Below, one piece after another: positions 11,001-21,502 of a DNA stretch of 64,000 nucleotides. The notes under the pieces were generated by a model. That model did no database searches and had not been told where the DNA came from. It saw only the letters and a list, made by a program, of their open reading frames with translations. The position numbers were made by a program, and so were the translations under genes. Location: the NCBI GenBank assembly GCA_009193035.1, contig SWDT01000121.1, positions 62,001 through 126,000 on the forward strand. Reading direction: 5' to 3'. The stretch comes from Halicephalobus mephisto (lineage: Eukaryota; Nematoda; Chromadorea; Rhabditida; Panagrolaimidae). Positions within the stretch are counted from its first letter, which is position 1. Each line of letters begins with the position of its first letter.

Positions 11001-12240
11001 TCCTCAGTGTCAAAGGACCGGAGTTGCTGAATCAATACGTCGGACAAAGTGAACAAAATTTGAGAATGAGTAAGTTTTAATAATTCAAATTATTCAAAAA
11101 GTAGAATTTCATAAGAAATTCCAAAATCAAACAGAAGATTCTAGAATCCTCCAGAATTCAATTGGATATAAAAAATTTTTGAATTTTATACAGTTTTAAA
11201 ATATTCTAATTTATCATCGAAAATTCAGGAATTTTGTAACATTTTACACTTTTTCAAAATTTTCTGAAAATTTCTAGAATCTTCCAGAATTCAATTGAAT
11301 ATAAGAATTTTTTGAATTTTATACAGTTTTAAAATATTCTAATTTACCACAGAAAATTCAGGAATTTTGTAAAATTTAATTAAAAATTTTACATTTTTTC
11401 GAAATTTTCTGAAAATTTCTAGAATCTTCCAGAAACGAATTGAAAAAATTATAAAATTTTAGAAACTTATTTAAATTCCTGAAATTTTTCCAATTTTTCT
11501 ACAATTTAATAAAAATTCTGAAATTTTTTAAGAAAAATAAAAAATTTATTTTTTGAAATTTCTGAAAATTCTAAAAATTCGTTTTCAAACAATTTCGTAA
11601 CTACACTTTTTTTAAATTTTTCTAATAACATAGTTATTTAGTCTTCGAGAAAGCCAGATTGGCTTCTCCGAGTATTGTTTTCTTCGACGAAATCGATTCT
11701 CTGGCCCCCAACAGAGGAGCTGCCGGGGATTCTGGAGGCGTCATGGACAGGATGGTTTCTCAACTTCTTGCTGAACTCGACACACTTCATTCAAAACAAA
11801 ATTGCAATGTTTTTGTCATGGCAGCGACGAACAGACCGGATTTACTGGATCCCTGTCTCTTGACTCCAGGGAGATTCGACAAATCCATCAACGTGAAACC
11901 CGCGACAGATCTGGAATCCAAAACGAAGATTCTGGAACCTCTGTGCAGAAAAGTCATTTTAGAATCCGGACTGACTCCTGCAGTCATTGTGAGTTTTGGA
12001 TTTTTAAACAACTTGAATAATTTCTGACTACAGGCCGCCATGTGTCCGGATACTGTATCTGGAGCAGATCTGAGTTCCGTCGTCCAGAAGTCCACGATGG
12101 CGGCTCTGAGAGAAGTCATCTTCGAACTTGAATCCAGACAACTCTCTCACGACGAAGAAACAAAAGTGATCGAAGAAGCTACCATAACAGTTAAAAAATC
12201 TCATGTCACACAGGCATTACTCGAAATTATGACAAAATAA
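8074..12240 (+). CDS. prx-6: Peroxisome biogenesis AAA+ ATPase PEX6
   Basis: Six exons, all junctions in phase: 8074-8291, 8333-9314, 9391-9973, 10335-11069, 11642-11988 and 12034-12240, giving 1,023 residues. PEX6 with PEX1 extracts the ubiquitinated receptor PEX5 from the peroxisome membrane. The C-terminal D2 ATPase is intact: [12 protein letters not shown], Walker [26 protein letters not shown], Walker [30 protein letters not shown] and arginine-finger region [10 protein letters not shown]...PGRFDK. The D1 module is degenerate ([14 protein letters not shown] in place of Walker A), as usual in PEX6. The first intron is only 41 nt. A TTTTTTAG acceptor 8 nt before the ATG suggests trans-splicing. 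Exon 2 carries five copies of a 26-27 residue repeat ([17 protein letters not shown]), which I do not know from other PEX6 proteins. The first two exons are the least certain part. Confidence 0.92.
8820..9170 (+). repeat. In-frame tandem repeat within PEX6 exon 2, about 81 bp unit
   Basis: Five near-identical copies of a unit containing CAAGATATATCCGAAGATAA and CTACAAGATTCTAAAAAATC, translating to [20 protein letters not shown]. All copies stay in frame and degenerate units flank the array. It encodes a hydrophilic, probably disordered linker in the N-terminal part of PEX6. Confidence 0.85.
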
Positions 12241-12378
12241 AACTTATTTTAATTTTCGATTATATTTAATAATGTTTAATAGTAAAAATATGTTCCTTAA
12301 TGCAAGTTTCTACAGTAATAGATATCGTATTATGAATTTCGAAGTATTAACTCGGGATTTATAGTATATTTTTGCGTA
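12241..12378. other. PEX6 3' flank
   Basis: AT-rich sequence after the PEX6 stop codon, presumably 3' UTR. No further gene seen. Confidence 0.5.
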
Positions 12379-13012
12379 CACAAAAAATAAGTACATAGTA
12401 TATAATGTATGGATACATTAAAACAGGCCTGATGTATAGGATACATTATATTTTTTGTATCGATACATTAAGTTGATATTGTTGCATTGTAGTTAATATA
12501 TGAATGTATTAAAATAGCTCTGATAGATTGAACATATGCTATTTAATGTATCGATATATTAAGTTGATATTGTTGTATTGTAGTTAATATATGAATGTAT
12601 TAAAATAGTTCTGATGTATAGGATACATTATATTTTTTGTATCGATACATTAAGTTGATATTGTTGGATTGTAGTCAATATATGAATGTATTAAAATAGC
12701 TCTGATAGATTGAACATATTCTATTTAATGTATCGATATATTAAGTGTAATGTCAATATATCCTATTCAATATATTAATACATTAAAATGACTTTAATGT
12801 ATGAAATATATGGAGTATATCGATATATTAAGTATGATATAAATGTATTGTACTTAGTGTATCAATGTATCAAAACGGCTCTAACGTATGAGACACGTTA
12901 TATTCAATATATCGATATATTAAGTATGATATCAATATATTCTATTCAATATATTAATACATTAAATATAGTGTATCCGATATATTAGAGCTACTTAATA
13001 CAACTTTTTGTG
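12379..13012. mobile_element. MITE with CACAAAAA termini and internal tandem repeats
   Basis: Begins CACAAAAAATAAGTA after a TA dinucleotide and ends TACAACTTTTTGTG, so the ends are imperfect inverted repeats. The right flank is TG rather than TA. The interior is an array of units around TGTATCGATACATTAAGTTG and ATGAATGTATTAAAATAG with no real coding capacity. The terminal motif matches the separate element at 44380-44869. Confidence 0.6.
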
Positions 13013-13276
13013 TGCAAAATAGCAAAATTAAAAGAAACAAACGCATCGAAAAATGGAATTTAAAAAGTGTTTCTTTACGTTTACTTACTATTGATGTATT
13101 ACAAAATTGAACTTCCATGTGTTCTTTAGTATGTTTTTGAAAACTAATTAGATAGTTATAGCCCCTTCGAAATTCGGATTTAACTGTGGAAAAGAAGTTT
13201 TAAAAAATAACTCAAAAACGAGTGTTATTTCGCTGTCCTGATCAAGGTTAATGTTGTTCTTTCTTTTTTGGAGCCT
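13013..13276. other. Spacer and 3' UTR of the metalloprotease gene
   Basis: AT-rich sequence without a coding signal. It contains the downstream region of the minus-strand metalloprotease. Confidence 0.5.
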
Positions 13277-14655
13277 CTATTTAGGTCCGTAGATGGTCTG
13301 GATAGCTTTGATGTCACTGGAGATGAGCTTAGGAGCATTGTAGTTCCCTTTAACGTCGACAGTTGAGAGGTAGTACGGTGCCATGATGGAATACCGGTTT
13401 TCAGAGTGTTCCAAACCCAATGCATGTCCGATTTCGTGGATCGCTATTGCCAATAGGTCGACATACCCGTTGGCAATTTTGTTAGTATCCATGTAAGCCC
13501 AGTGTTCTGCTTCGTCAAAATGAATACGTCCATCTGGTGGAAAGAAAGCATGAGCCAGAATCCCGCCTCTTTTATCGAAAGGATGACCATCTGCGTGATC
13601 ACTCCAAGCAAATTCGATTTTGAAGTCCGCAGATGCATTTGGTGCAATTTCTGTGAAGTAAAGAGGAACCACTTGAGACCACTACAAACTATATTATTAC
13701 AAAACCAAAAACTAATGTCTTTGCAAAGCTGTTTCAGCGCAGGTTTCTGGTCTTCTAGAAGCACTCAAAACATGAGATTTCAGAGAACTTCAAGAATTCT
13801 AGAAAACTTCAAAATTTTCTCCGAAATTACTTCAAATTTCAAAACTTCCAGAATCCCTGATTTTACACATTGATTTTGGCAATTTCAACGGATTTCCAAA
13901 AGTTTTAACTTGATGTAAATCCTTAGATGAAAGCCCTACCGTATCGAAAGCCTTCCTGATGGCACTTCTGACGTCGTCTCGAGAGAGGTCAGTGGAGAAG
14001 TAGGTGATGACGTAAGTCAAGTTCTGTTTGTTCCACTTGAAGGAGGCTTCTCTAACGGTCGAGCTGATTTTGACATCAGAAACTCCGCATCTTGGTTCGG
14101 CCATTTTCTTCTTCGTCGCAAAATCCAGCTCACCAGTCACATCCAATCCCACAAACTTTTGGAATTTGCTGATGGCGATTTTGAAGGTATCTTTCAAATC
14201 TTGGAAATCCGACATCACCTCATTGACTCCATGAAGAACGTGAGAAGGCTGTATGTAACCGAAGTGCTGGAGATACTTCTGAAACAATTACTCATTAATA
14301 ATTCTTTAAAATTAGAAGTATTTTTTAAACGAAAATGTCTCAAAATGAACTTTTTGAACTTCTTAGAAACTCCCAACATCCCAAAAGAACTATTGTGGAA
14401 ATTTTTATAAAATTGGCTCAGTATGGATTTCAAAAAAATTCCAAAAATTTCGGAGTTTTTCTAAGAGCGAATAAGTAATAATTTAGTAAATATATAGTTT
14501 TATACTTTTATTTGCTCTTTGTGAAAATTCAAAAATCTCAAAAATTACACAATTTATTAATTGTGAAGTTTATAGAAAATTAAAAATCAAACCTTGGCTT
14601 CGGCGTCAGAAACCGGAGTATATTCGCGATTCAACTGCTTCTTTAATGAAGACAT
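13277..14655 (-). CDS. Matrix metalloprotease (M10A), minimal form without hemopexin
   Basis: Three exons, 14593-14655, 13940-14278 and 13277-13681, all phase 0, giving 268 residues. Zinc endopeptidase of the MMP/matrixin family. The prodomain reads AEAKKYLQHFGYI across the first junction, then a peptidoglycan-binding-like helix bundle and the cysteine switch PRCGVSD (usual form PRCGVPD). The catalytic domain has the structural-zinc segment DGHPFDKRGGILAHAFFPP and IHFDEAEHW, the active site HEIGHALGLEHSE, and the Met-turn SIMAPYY. It stops at IYGPK, straight after the catalytic domain, so hinge and hemopexin domains are absent as in matrilysins. Oddly the visible start (MSSLKKQLNREY) is hydrophilic with an in-frame stop just upstream, so no signal peptide is visible. 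A missed 5' exon, alternative promoter or cytoplasmic form are possible. Confidence 0.93.
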
Positions 14656-15465
14656 TTCGAATCAAAATCCGTAAATTAATCAAGTAAAATTATCGACAAA
14701 AATTTGGAAAAATTTATAGTCAAGTAATTTCTTTGGTTCAAAAACGACTTTTTATACTACTTTTAACCCTTGATCAAAATGATTAATAACTTTTTTGATC
14801 AACTTGTTTTCTACTGAAAAACAAAAATAATAAAAATGATAAAAAACAAAAATAAAACTTAAATCTTTTTTATGAGCAGGTTTGGCGAATTATATTTTGT
14901 TCAGGATTAGTAATAGATAAAAAATATTAATCATCATCGCGGAACGTGAATTTGTTTCCATCAGGAGACCCTCCGAATTCTATAGAAGTCTATTAGTCCT
15001 TGAGAGTGAGACCCGGACCCCCCATTATTGAAGGAAGCCACCAAGTCTTCCACCACTATATGGCAATGTCGCAGAAAGCGAGAAGACTCCTAGCACGAAA
15101 ACCCTTGAGATTCAGGAACTCAACTTACACGTCAACCAGTCGGCAGAAGCGAAGGATTTCAGAAGCGGAGGAATTCAGAAGAGGAGGAATTCAGAAGGGG
15201 AGGAATTCAGAAGTGGAAGAATTCAGAATCGGAGGATTTCAGAAGCGACAACAAGGAACGAGACCAAGCTGCGAAGAGTTGTTCTTAACTATTTTGTATT
15301 GTTGACTGCTGGAATAAAGTGAAGAGTTAACAATTGTCAATTAAGGGAATAGGTCAGAATCCCTTATAGGCAGAAATTATTAGTACTGCTTAAGTTTATC
15401 TTGTATTATTTTGTCGATTCTCTACATTATTCTATTGCCCTCCTTAGGTTTAGATTATTTATATT
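14656..15465. other. Spacer with a small 12 bp repeat and a doubtful 101-codon ORF
   Basis: From about 15150 a GGAATTCAGAAG 12-mer repeats about five times inside a plus frame (15000-15305) that starts at a non-ATG codon and gives Arg/Glu-rich sequence. The block 14990-15300 is clearly more GC-rich than its surroundings and ends before an AATAAAG, so it could be the relic of a transcribed element. No domain recognised. Confidence 0.3.
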
Positions 15466-15695
15466 TGTTGGATCATCGCTGGGGAATCCGGATCCGCGTG
15501 TAGACAAAAATATGTGGAAAGAACTTTATGGGGCCAAGGACACGAGATAAATCACAGCTCTATTTAAAAATATAGCGTAATCTCCAAATTGCCGTCAATC
15601 TGCAATTGTACGTCTTTCGTTGGTCCTCAGGGTATTTCCCTTCGGGACCAAAGTTATACAACCTTCCACTCAAATAGATTGTGCGCAATCCAACA
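15466..15695 (-). mobile_element. Solo LTR (230 bp) with 5 bp target duplication
   Basis: On the minus strand it starts TGTTGGATTGCGCAC and ends GATGATCCAACA (TG...CA), flanked by ATATT at 15461-15465 and 15696-15700. The first half matches the second copy at 42986-43213 closely (shared AACTTTGGTCCCGAAGGG and TACCCTGAGGACCAACG). No internal retrotransposon region lies beside it, so it is best read as a solo LTR left by recombination. Confidence 0.85.
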
Positions 15696-15797
15696 ATATT
15701 GTACTGTAATCTTGCTGTATTAGAATAAATAAGGATTATTCTTCTCATCTAGCGATTAGGACTGTGTGGACTACTTCAAAATCCACGACAATCATGA

Positions 15798-15929
15798 ATT
15801 CCAAGGTCGTTCCCTGGAGAAGAGAACGATGGCATGAAGCATCTGGAGAGGTTAGGATTCTTGTGCAGATTACTTATATTGAACCCGGATGAGAGGAGAT
15901 CCTTTGAATTCATACATCACGGGCTTTGA
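15798..15929 (+). pseudogene. Possible remnant of a protein-kinase C-terminal lobe
   Basis: A 43-codon open frame, bounded upstream by TGA at 15795 and ending TGA at 15927, translates to a peptide containing FLCRLLILNPDERRS, resembling kinase subdomain XI (LL.-x-P-x-x-R-x-S). GC content is higher than the flanks. No start, no other kinase motifs and no flanking exons were found, so it is at most a fragment; chance similarity cannot be excluded. Confidence 0.25.
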
Positions 15930-17957
15930 TTCAACTGACATTATCGATATTTGATGGATGGGGTAGTTCTCTATAACAGGTTCAGTTCATAGAAACATGT
16001 TGTAATAAAGATGAAAGAAAAATAAAAATCATCAATAATATAATGTGTTCTTGTCTTTGGGTTAATTTTGGTGCATAACCAATGCAGAAAACCAAAGAAC
16101 AAACTTCAGAATCTCGAAAGCAAACACAACATTTATCAAACAAATCAAAGAAGACAATTATATCAAGTACGAAGAAAAAATTCAAAGTTACTCAATAATC
16201 ACGAAGATTATGGTTGAAGCAGAGAATCCAAAAAAAACTTTATTGAAAATTTTCATAAATATCTCTGATCAACGAGATAAATCATCCCAATCACTGTCTA
16301 ATTAAAGTTATTCATCAATGAAATAATAAAGAAAGAAAAATAGAAGGAAATCTTAATAGAGAAAAAGAAGAGGAATTCAAGAAAATCATAACTGATGAAT
16401 TCGGGAAAAATATAACCGAGGAGATTCAAATATCTTAGTTAGACGCAAAAAATATCCAAAAAAGAAAAGCAAAATTACATATTTTCTGGAGCAACTCAGA
16501 AATATTTGCTAACGTGAGATATTTTCGAACTACTAATGAAAGTGAAGTAAGATGAGTCTTCAGAATCCAGGATTCTGAAAGTCAATTATTGATTTTAATT
16601 TCAGATTCAGAATCTACAGATCTTGATGTATTACTATAGATACTTTTTATTTAGTTTTGATTCCAAAATTGGAATATAAATCTTTTAGATACAATTATTA
16701 CATAACTTAGAATCCAGAATTCTGAAAGTCAATTATTGATTTTGATTTTAGATTCAGAATCTACAGATCTTAGTGTATTACTATAGATACTATTTATTTA
16801 GTTTTAATTCCAAAATTGGAATATAAATATTTTAGATACAAGTGTCCCAAACGATAATTATCTAGGTCTTTGATTCTATCAAGAACTTTCGTGGCTGTAA
16901 GTGTCATTTCAGCGATGACTCCGGATGTACTGTTTATCCCTTGTCTATATCCCCTTAGGGAACACTACCTATTTCGTCAAATCATATCGAAAAACATGTT
17001 TAATTTTATTCAGAAAATAGCTTCTATTTTAAAAAATAAAATTCGATGAAGAAATGGATTGTACTTTTTTATGTGTAAAATCCGATTCTTGGGAACTGAA
17101 CAAAAGGGTCAATTTTTCTTTTTCATTGTAGTGGTTTTCATGATTGAATTGCTTTCCAGAACAAGAATGACTAGGTGGTCCGAATGGATACTATTCCCCC
17201 AGACGAAATCAGACAGCTAAGACGTGGATTTTTAAAATTTTAAAATTTCAATATTTCAGAAATTCTGATTTTATAAATTTAACTTTTCTAAATTAATATT
17301 TTTGAATTTCAGAAATTTTAATTTTATAAATTTACTTTTCTAAATTGATATTTTTGGATTTTGATATTTCAGAAATTCTGATTTTATAAATTTACTTTTC
17401 TAAATTGATATTTTTGGATTTCAGAAATTCTGATTTTATAAATTTAACTTTTCTAAATTGATATTTTTAAATTTTGATATTTAAAATTGATTTTTTTAAA
17501 CATTAATATTTTTAAAATTTTAATTTTTTTTTATTTTGATGTAAAACTTCGATCTTTTCTAAATTTAAATATTTTCAGAATTCTAACATTTTTTCTAAAT
17601 TCCAACATTTAAAAATGAAAACTTGGATATTTTTGTTAAATATCATTACATTCCAGGTTTGGTTGTTTATTAATTTTAAATTTAAATTTTTTTTCATTTT
17701 TATTTTTTAAATTTAAATTTAAGATTTTCAATTTTTTTAAATTTAAGATTTTAAAGTTTTTGAATTTAAGATTTTCAATTTTTTTTATTTTTTAAATTCA
17801 AGATTTTCAATTTTTTTAAAATTTAAATTTAAGATTTTTTAATTTTTTTAATTTTTTAAATTTAAGATTTTAAAATTTTTTTTATTTTTTAAATTTAAGA
17901 TTTTTTAATTTTTTTTAATTTTTTAAATTTAAGATTTTTGTTATTTAAATTTTTCAG
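15930..17957. other. Long AT-rich stretch with a duplicated segment
   Basis: No gene I can support. A segment of about 140 bp containing CAGAATCCAGGATTCTGAAA (with variants) and ATTCAGAATCTACAGATCTT occurs at about 16580 and again near 16710; relatives appear at 32.3-32.9 kb and 50.1-50.3 kb. A short minus frame near 16800-16920 (IAEMTLTATKVLDRIKDLD) looks protein-like but is only about 40 codons. A possible plus exon near 17165-17227 does not join in phase to the next exon. From 17230 onward the sequence is degenerate repeat and poly-A/T. Confidence 0.45.
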
Positions 17958-19317
17958 GGATCAAGTGGATGTCAGTCTTTATTCCAGCCATTTCAACTGC
18001 CGAATTTCTCTCCTTTGTCCGTTTTGCCGGATTTGATGAACGATTCTCCGAAAATGTCATCTTCAGGACTTCTGCAGACTCCAGAAGAAAGAGTGGAATC
18101 TGTAGCCAGAATTGAGAAAGAAAATCATGAATTTTATCAAAGGTTTTTTATTTTTTATAATTTTTTTAATTTTAAAAATACAGAGCCGCAGGAAATATTC
18201 CAGAATCAGAATCTTGTCGAGATGACTACAGATTGACCGTGTTAGCTGTTTCGACAGCTCCTTACAGTCCGGATACTGTAATCCAGAATCTCATTATCCA
18301 GAGACAAAGCGTAAATTAAAAAACAAATTTTAAAAATTTTAAAGCTTAATTTTCAGCTTAAACTTTTGGAAACCTTCACCGGAATGAGAATTTCCAGATT
18401 CGGTCCTTACACCGAAGAATCTATGTAAATTTTTAAAATACAATAATTTGTGCTTTTTTTATAAATGTTGAAGATCAGTTTTGAAAGTAAAAATTGGACT
18501 TTTCGTGCTAAAACGACTTCAGAGTTATGTTTGGATTCGAAAATTTAAAAATTAAGCTTTACTGATTTAAATAAAACAACTTTTTCAAATAAAAAAATCC
18601 ATAAATAATATCTTAACATGAAAAGTCCAAATTTCGATCTCGAATTTAGGGTTTTAATTTTAACAAAATTGAGTACCGTTTTATAAAAGTTGAAGATCAG
18701 TTTTGAAAGTAAAAATTGGACTTTTCGTGCTAAAACAACTTCAGAGTTTTGTTTGGATTCGAAATTTTAAAAATTAGATTCTAACTATGAATTTATGTAA
18801 GACAGAAAACAAATTTTTGGAATACAAAAAATCTCTGTTTTCTTATAACAAAAAGTCCAACTTTTACTTTCAAAACTGATCTTCAACTTTTATAAAACGG
18901 TACTCAATTTTGTTAAAATTAAAACTTTGAATTTGAGGTCGAAATTTGGACTTTTCATTATAAAATATTATTTGCGAATTTTTTTATTTGAAAAAATTAT
19001 TTTATTTAAATTAGTAAAGTTTAATTTTTAAATTTTCGAATCCAAACATAACTGTGAAGTCGTTTTAGCACGAAAAGTCCAATTTTTACTTTCAAAACTG
19101 ATCTTCAACATTGATAATACAATAGTGCTAAATTTTAAATTTAAATTTCAGAAATCTCGACGGATTCTATGCTTACAAAATCGTTTTCGAACAAGTGGAT
19201 GACTGTGCTGAGGCCAAAGAATTCACAACTAAGGCTGTTTCTTACAGTAAGCACATCGAAAAAGCTCTGTTTAAATGTGGCTGCGAAAACATCGTTATTT
19301 CAAAACTCCACAAATAA
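17958..19317 (+). CDS. Unidentified four-exon gene (5' end uncertain)
   Basis: Exons 17958-18142, 18184-18310, 18357-18424 and 19152-19317 each have GT/AG borders and join in one open frame of 181 codons ending TAA. The two short introns are 41 and 46 nt. The translation has varied, non-repetitive composition: an acidic/Ser-rich start (SPKMSSSGLLQTPEERVE), then YRLTVLAVSTAPYSPDTVI, RQSLKLLETFTGMRISRFG and a C-terminal part with CGCENIVISKLHK. No signal peptide, membrane segment or family recognised. The exon starting at 17958 has an acceptor, so one or more 5' exons or a trans-spliced leader precede it; in-frame ATGs occur from about 18036. The phase agreement of four exons is the main evidence for a real gene. 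Confidence 0.65.
18466..19117. repeat. Large imperfect palindrome in an intron
   Basis: About 280 bp near 18466-18770 is the reverse complement of 18835-19117, leaving a loop of about 65 bp. Both arms contain GTTGAAGATCAGTTTTGAAA and TTGGACTTTTCGTGCTAAAA, and that motif occurs twice per arm. It fills nearly the whole last intron of the unidentified gene. It could be a foldback transposon; the RNA would form a very long hairpin. Confidence 0.8.
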
Positions 19318-20300
19318 AATCAAAATTAAAATTTTGTCATTAAGTAGTTAAAATATTTATAATTAAGTTTTTGATTGAAAAATGAATTAAAAATGATTCA
19401 CGTCAGGATTTTATTTTTGAAAAATAATTTTAGAAAAAAATTAAAAATATTTATTTTTTTTATTACAAACTTAGAAGTTCTTAAATCTACAGTATCTAAG
19501 TTGATAATCAAAGAAGAAATAAATATTATTCAACTCAGAATTTTATTTTCGAAAAATTATTTTAGAAAAAAATTTTGGTCCCGTCACGAACGATGTTTAA
19601 TTTTTTTAACTATTGCTGGGACAAAAGCTATACTAGAAAGAGAGGACTCGAAGAGATAGCCTGAATATCAGGGACTGTGAAGTACTGTAGGGCATAAGTG
19701 AGACCTTCAATGGTCTTTGGTGGTGCTAGATATAATTATTCTCTATGTCATAGTTTTGAGTAAAGATTAGTAATATTCTTTTTATTTCTATCTTAAAAAC
19801 TACAAACTTAGGATTTCCTAAATCTACAGTATCTAAGTTCATGATCGAAGAAGAAGTGAAAATGACTCCTAGAACCTTATTTTTAAAAAATAATTTTAGA
19901 AAAAAATTAAAAATATTTAATAAAAAATTTTTAGCTTTTTTATTTTTTGATGATAAACTTAGGATTTCCTAAATCTACAGTATCTAAGTTCATAGTCGAA
20001 GAATAATTAAATATTATTCGTACTAGAACCTTATTTTTAAAAAATTATTTTAGAAAAAAATTAAAAATATTTATTTTTTGATGATAAACTTAGGATTTTC
20101 TAAATCTACAGTATCTAAGTTCATAGTTGAAAAATAATTAAATATTATTCGTACTAGAACCTTATTTTTAAAAAATAATTTTAAAAAAAAAATTAAAAAT
20201 ATTTAATAAAAAAATTTCGGTCCCGTTGCGAAAAATTTTAGTTTTTTTATTTTTTGATGATAACTACTAATTTTTAATTTATAAAAAAACCCTCAGATTT
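19318..20300. repeat. Tandem array, roughly 130-180 bp irregular unit
   Basis: Several decayed copies of a unit containing AAATCTACAGTATCTAAGTT and AAAAATTATTTTAGAAAAAA. The plus ORF at 19375-19659 is a by-product. A foreign segment (19612-19730) interrupts the array. Confidence 0.7.
19612..19730. repeat. Dispersed repeat, inverted relative to 43222-43335
   Basis: Shares GATAGCCTGAATATCAG, TACTGTAGGGCAT and CTGGGACAAAAGCTATACTA with the reverse complement of 43222-43335. It is more GC-rich than the array around it. Family unknown. Confidence 0.6.
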
Positions 20301-20540
20301 ATTACCCTCTGGCAATCGGCAAAATTTCTCTAATAACTATTTATTTTTAAAAATACACATATATACATAGACCAGGCTCGTTGGTGATGTGATAGAATCC
20401 ATTCTGAATCTTCAGAACAGAATCAAGTGGTAGGAAATAAAGCAAGTGACAAACTTGCAAAAGTGGAGAAAACAAGTATGAAAATTAATCATACAAAAAT
20501 TAAAAATAAAAATATTTACAAAATAATCTCAGTGTGAATT

Positions 20541-21400
20541 TCTAGAACATTTTAGAATGTGATATTTCTCAAGATTACAAGTTCCATATTGATATTAAAA
20601 GGTTTCGAAAGCTTCTGTAAAAATGTAAATAATTACAGAAACTTTACAGAGAGTTTAGAAGATTTCAGAAGTTTCTGTAAGATTGAGAAGAGTTACAGAA
20701 ACTTTACAGAGAGTTTAGAAGAATTCGAAAGTTTCTGTAAGATTGCAAATAGTTACAGAAACTTTATATATAGTTTAGAACGTTTCAGAAAGTTCTGTAA
20801 GATTGTAAATAATTACAGAAACTTTATAGATAGTTTAGAAGATTTCAGAAGCTTCTGTGAGATTGTAAATAATTACAGAAACTTTATACATAGTTTAGAA
20901 CGTTTCGAAAGCTTCTATGAAGTGTTTGAAAATTTCGGAAATTTGTATCAAGTCATAGAAGGTTCTAGAAGCTTTTATTGAATCATAGAAGACTTAGAAG
21001 CTTCTATGAGATTTCAGAAGTTCCAATAAGATGATTGAAAATTTCCGAAATTTTTATTAAATCACAGAAGACTTCAGAATCTCCTATGAGATTTCCGAAG
21101 ACTTCCGAAGCTTACATAACATGATTATTAGCTTCAGAAGCGTCTTTGAAAATCTAAGATATTCCAGAAACTTCTTTGAAATTTCAGAAGCTTTTATGAG
21201 AATCTGGAAGAACTTTAGAAGCTTCTATGAGAATCTAAGAGACTCCAGAAGCTTCTGTGAGAATCTAAGAGACTCCAGAAGCTTCTATGAAATTTCAGAA
21301 GCTTCCAGAAGTCCCAATAAGATGATTGAAAATTTCGGAAATTTTTATTAAATTAAAAAAGACTTCAGAAGCTTCTAAAAGATTCTAAAAGATTCTAGAA
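20541..21400. repeat. Minisatellite rich in TTCnnGAA motifs, about 60 bp unit
   Basis: At least six units at 20600-20900 contain TTTCAGAAGTTTCTGTAAG and AATTACAGAAACTTTA, then looser copies to 21400. The plus ORFs at 20559-20981 and 21121-21351 only translate the repeat. The second part holds a three-unit heat-shock-like motif (TTCCAGAAACTTC at 21162). Confidence 0.8.
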
Positions 21401-21502
21401 GATTCCAATTAATAAAACAAATAGATCAATCAGACATAATGAAATTTTGGTTTAAGCAGTTGTTGGTGAGATGAAATTTGAGCCTCTCAGAAGACGGGGG
21501 AT

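Noticed and set aside
12788..12988. 66-codon Tyr/Ile-rich ORF
   Set aside because: Translation of the MITE's internal TATCGATA repeats.
16800..16920. Minus ORF IAEMTLTATKVLDRIKDLD
   Set aside because: Protein-like but about 40 codons, half of it inside a dispersed repeat, with no splice partner.
17165..17227. Possible first exon of the unidentified gene
   Set aside because: MDTIPPDEIRQLR is attractive but its phase does not join the exon at 17958.
20559..21351. Two plus ORFs with 20-residue repeats
   Set aside because: The 60 bp minisatellite is a multiple of three, so an open frame is expected; no other coding sign.
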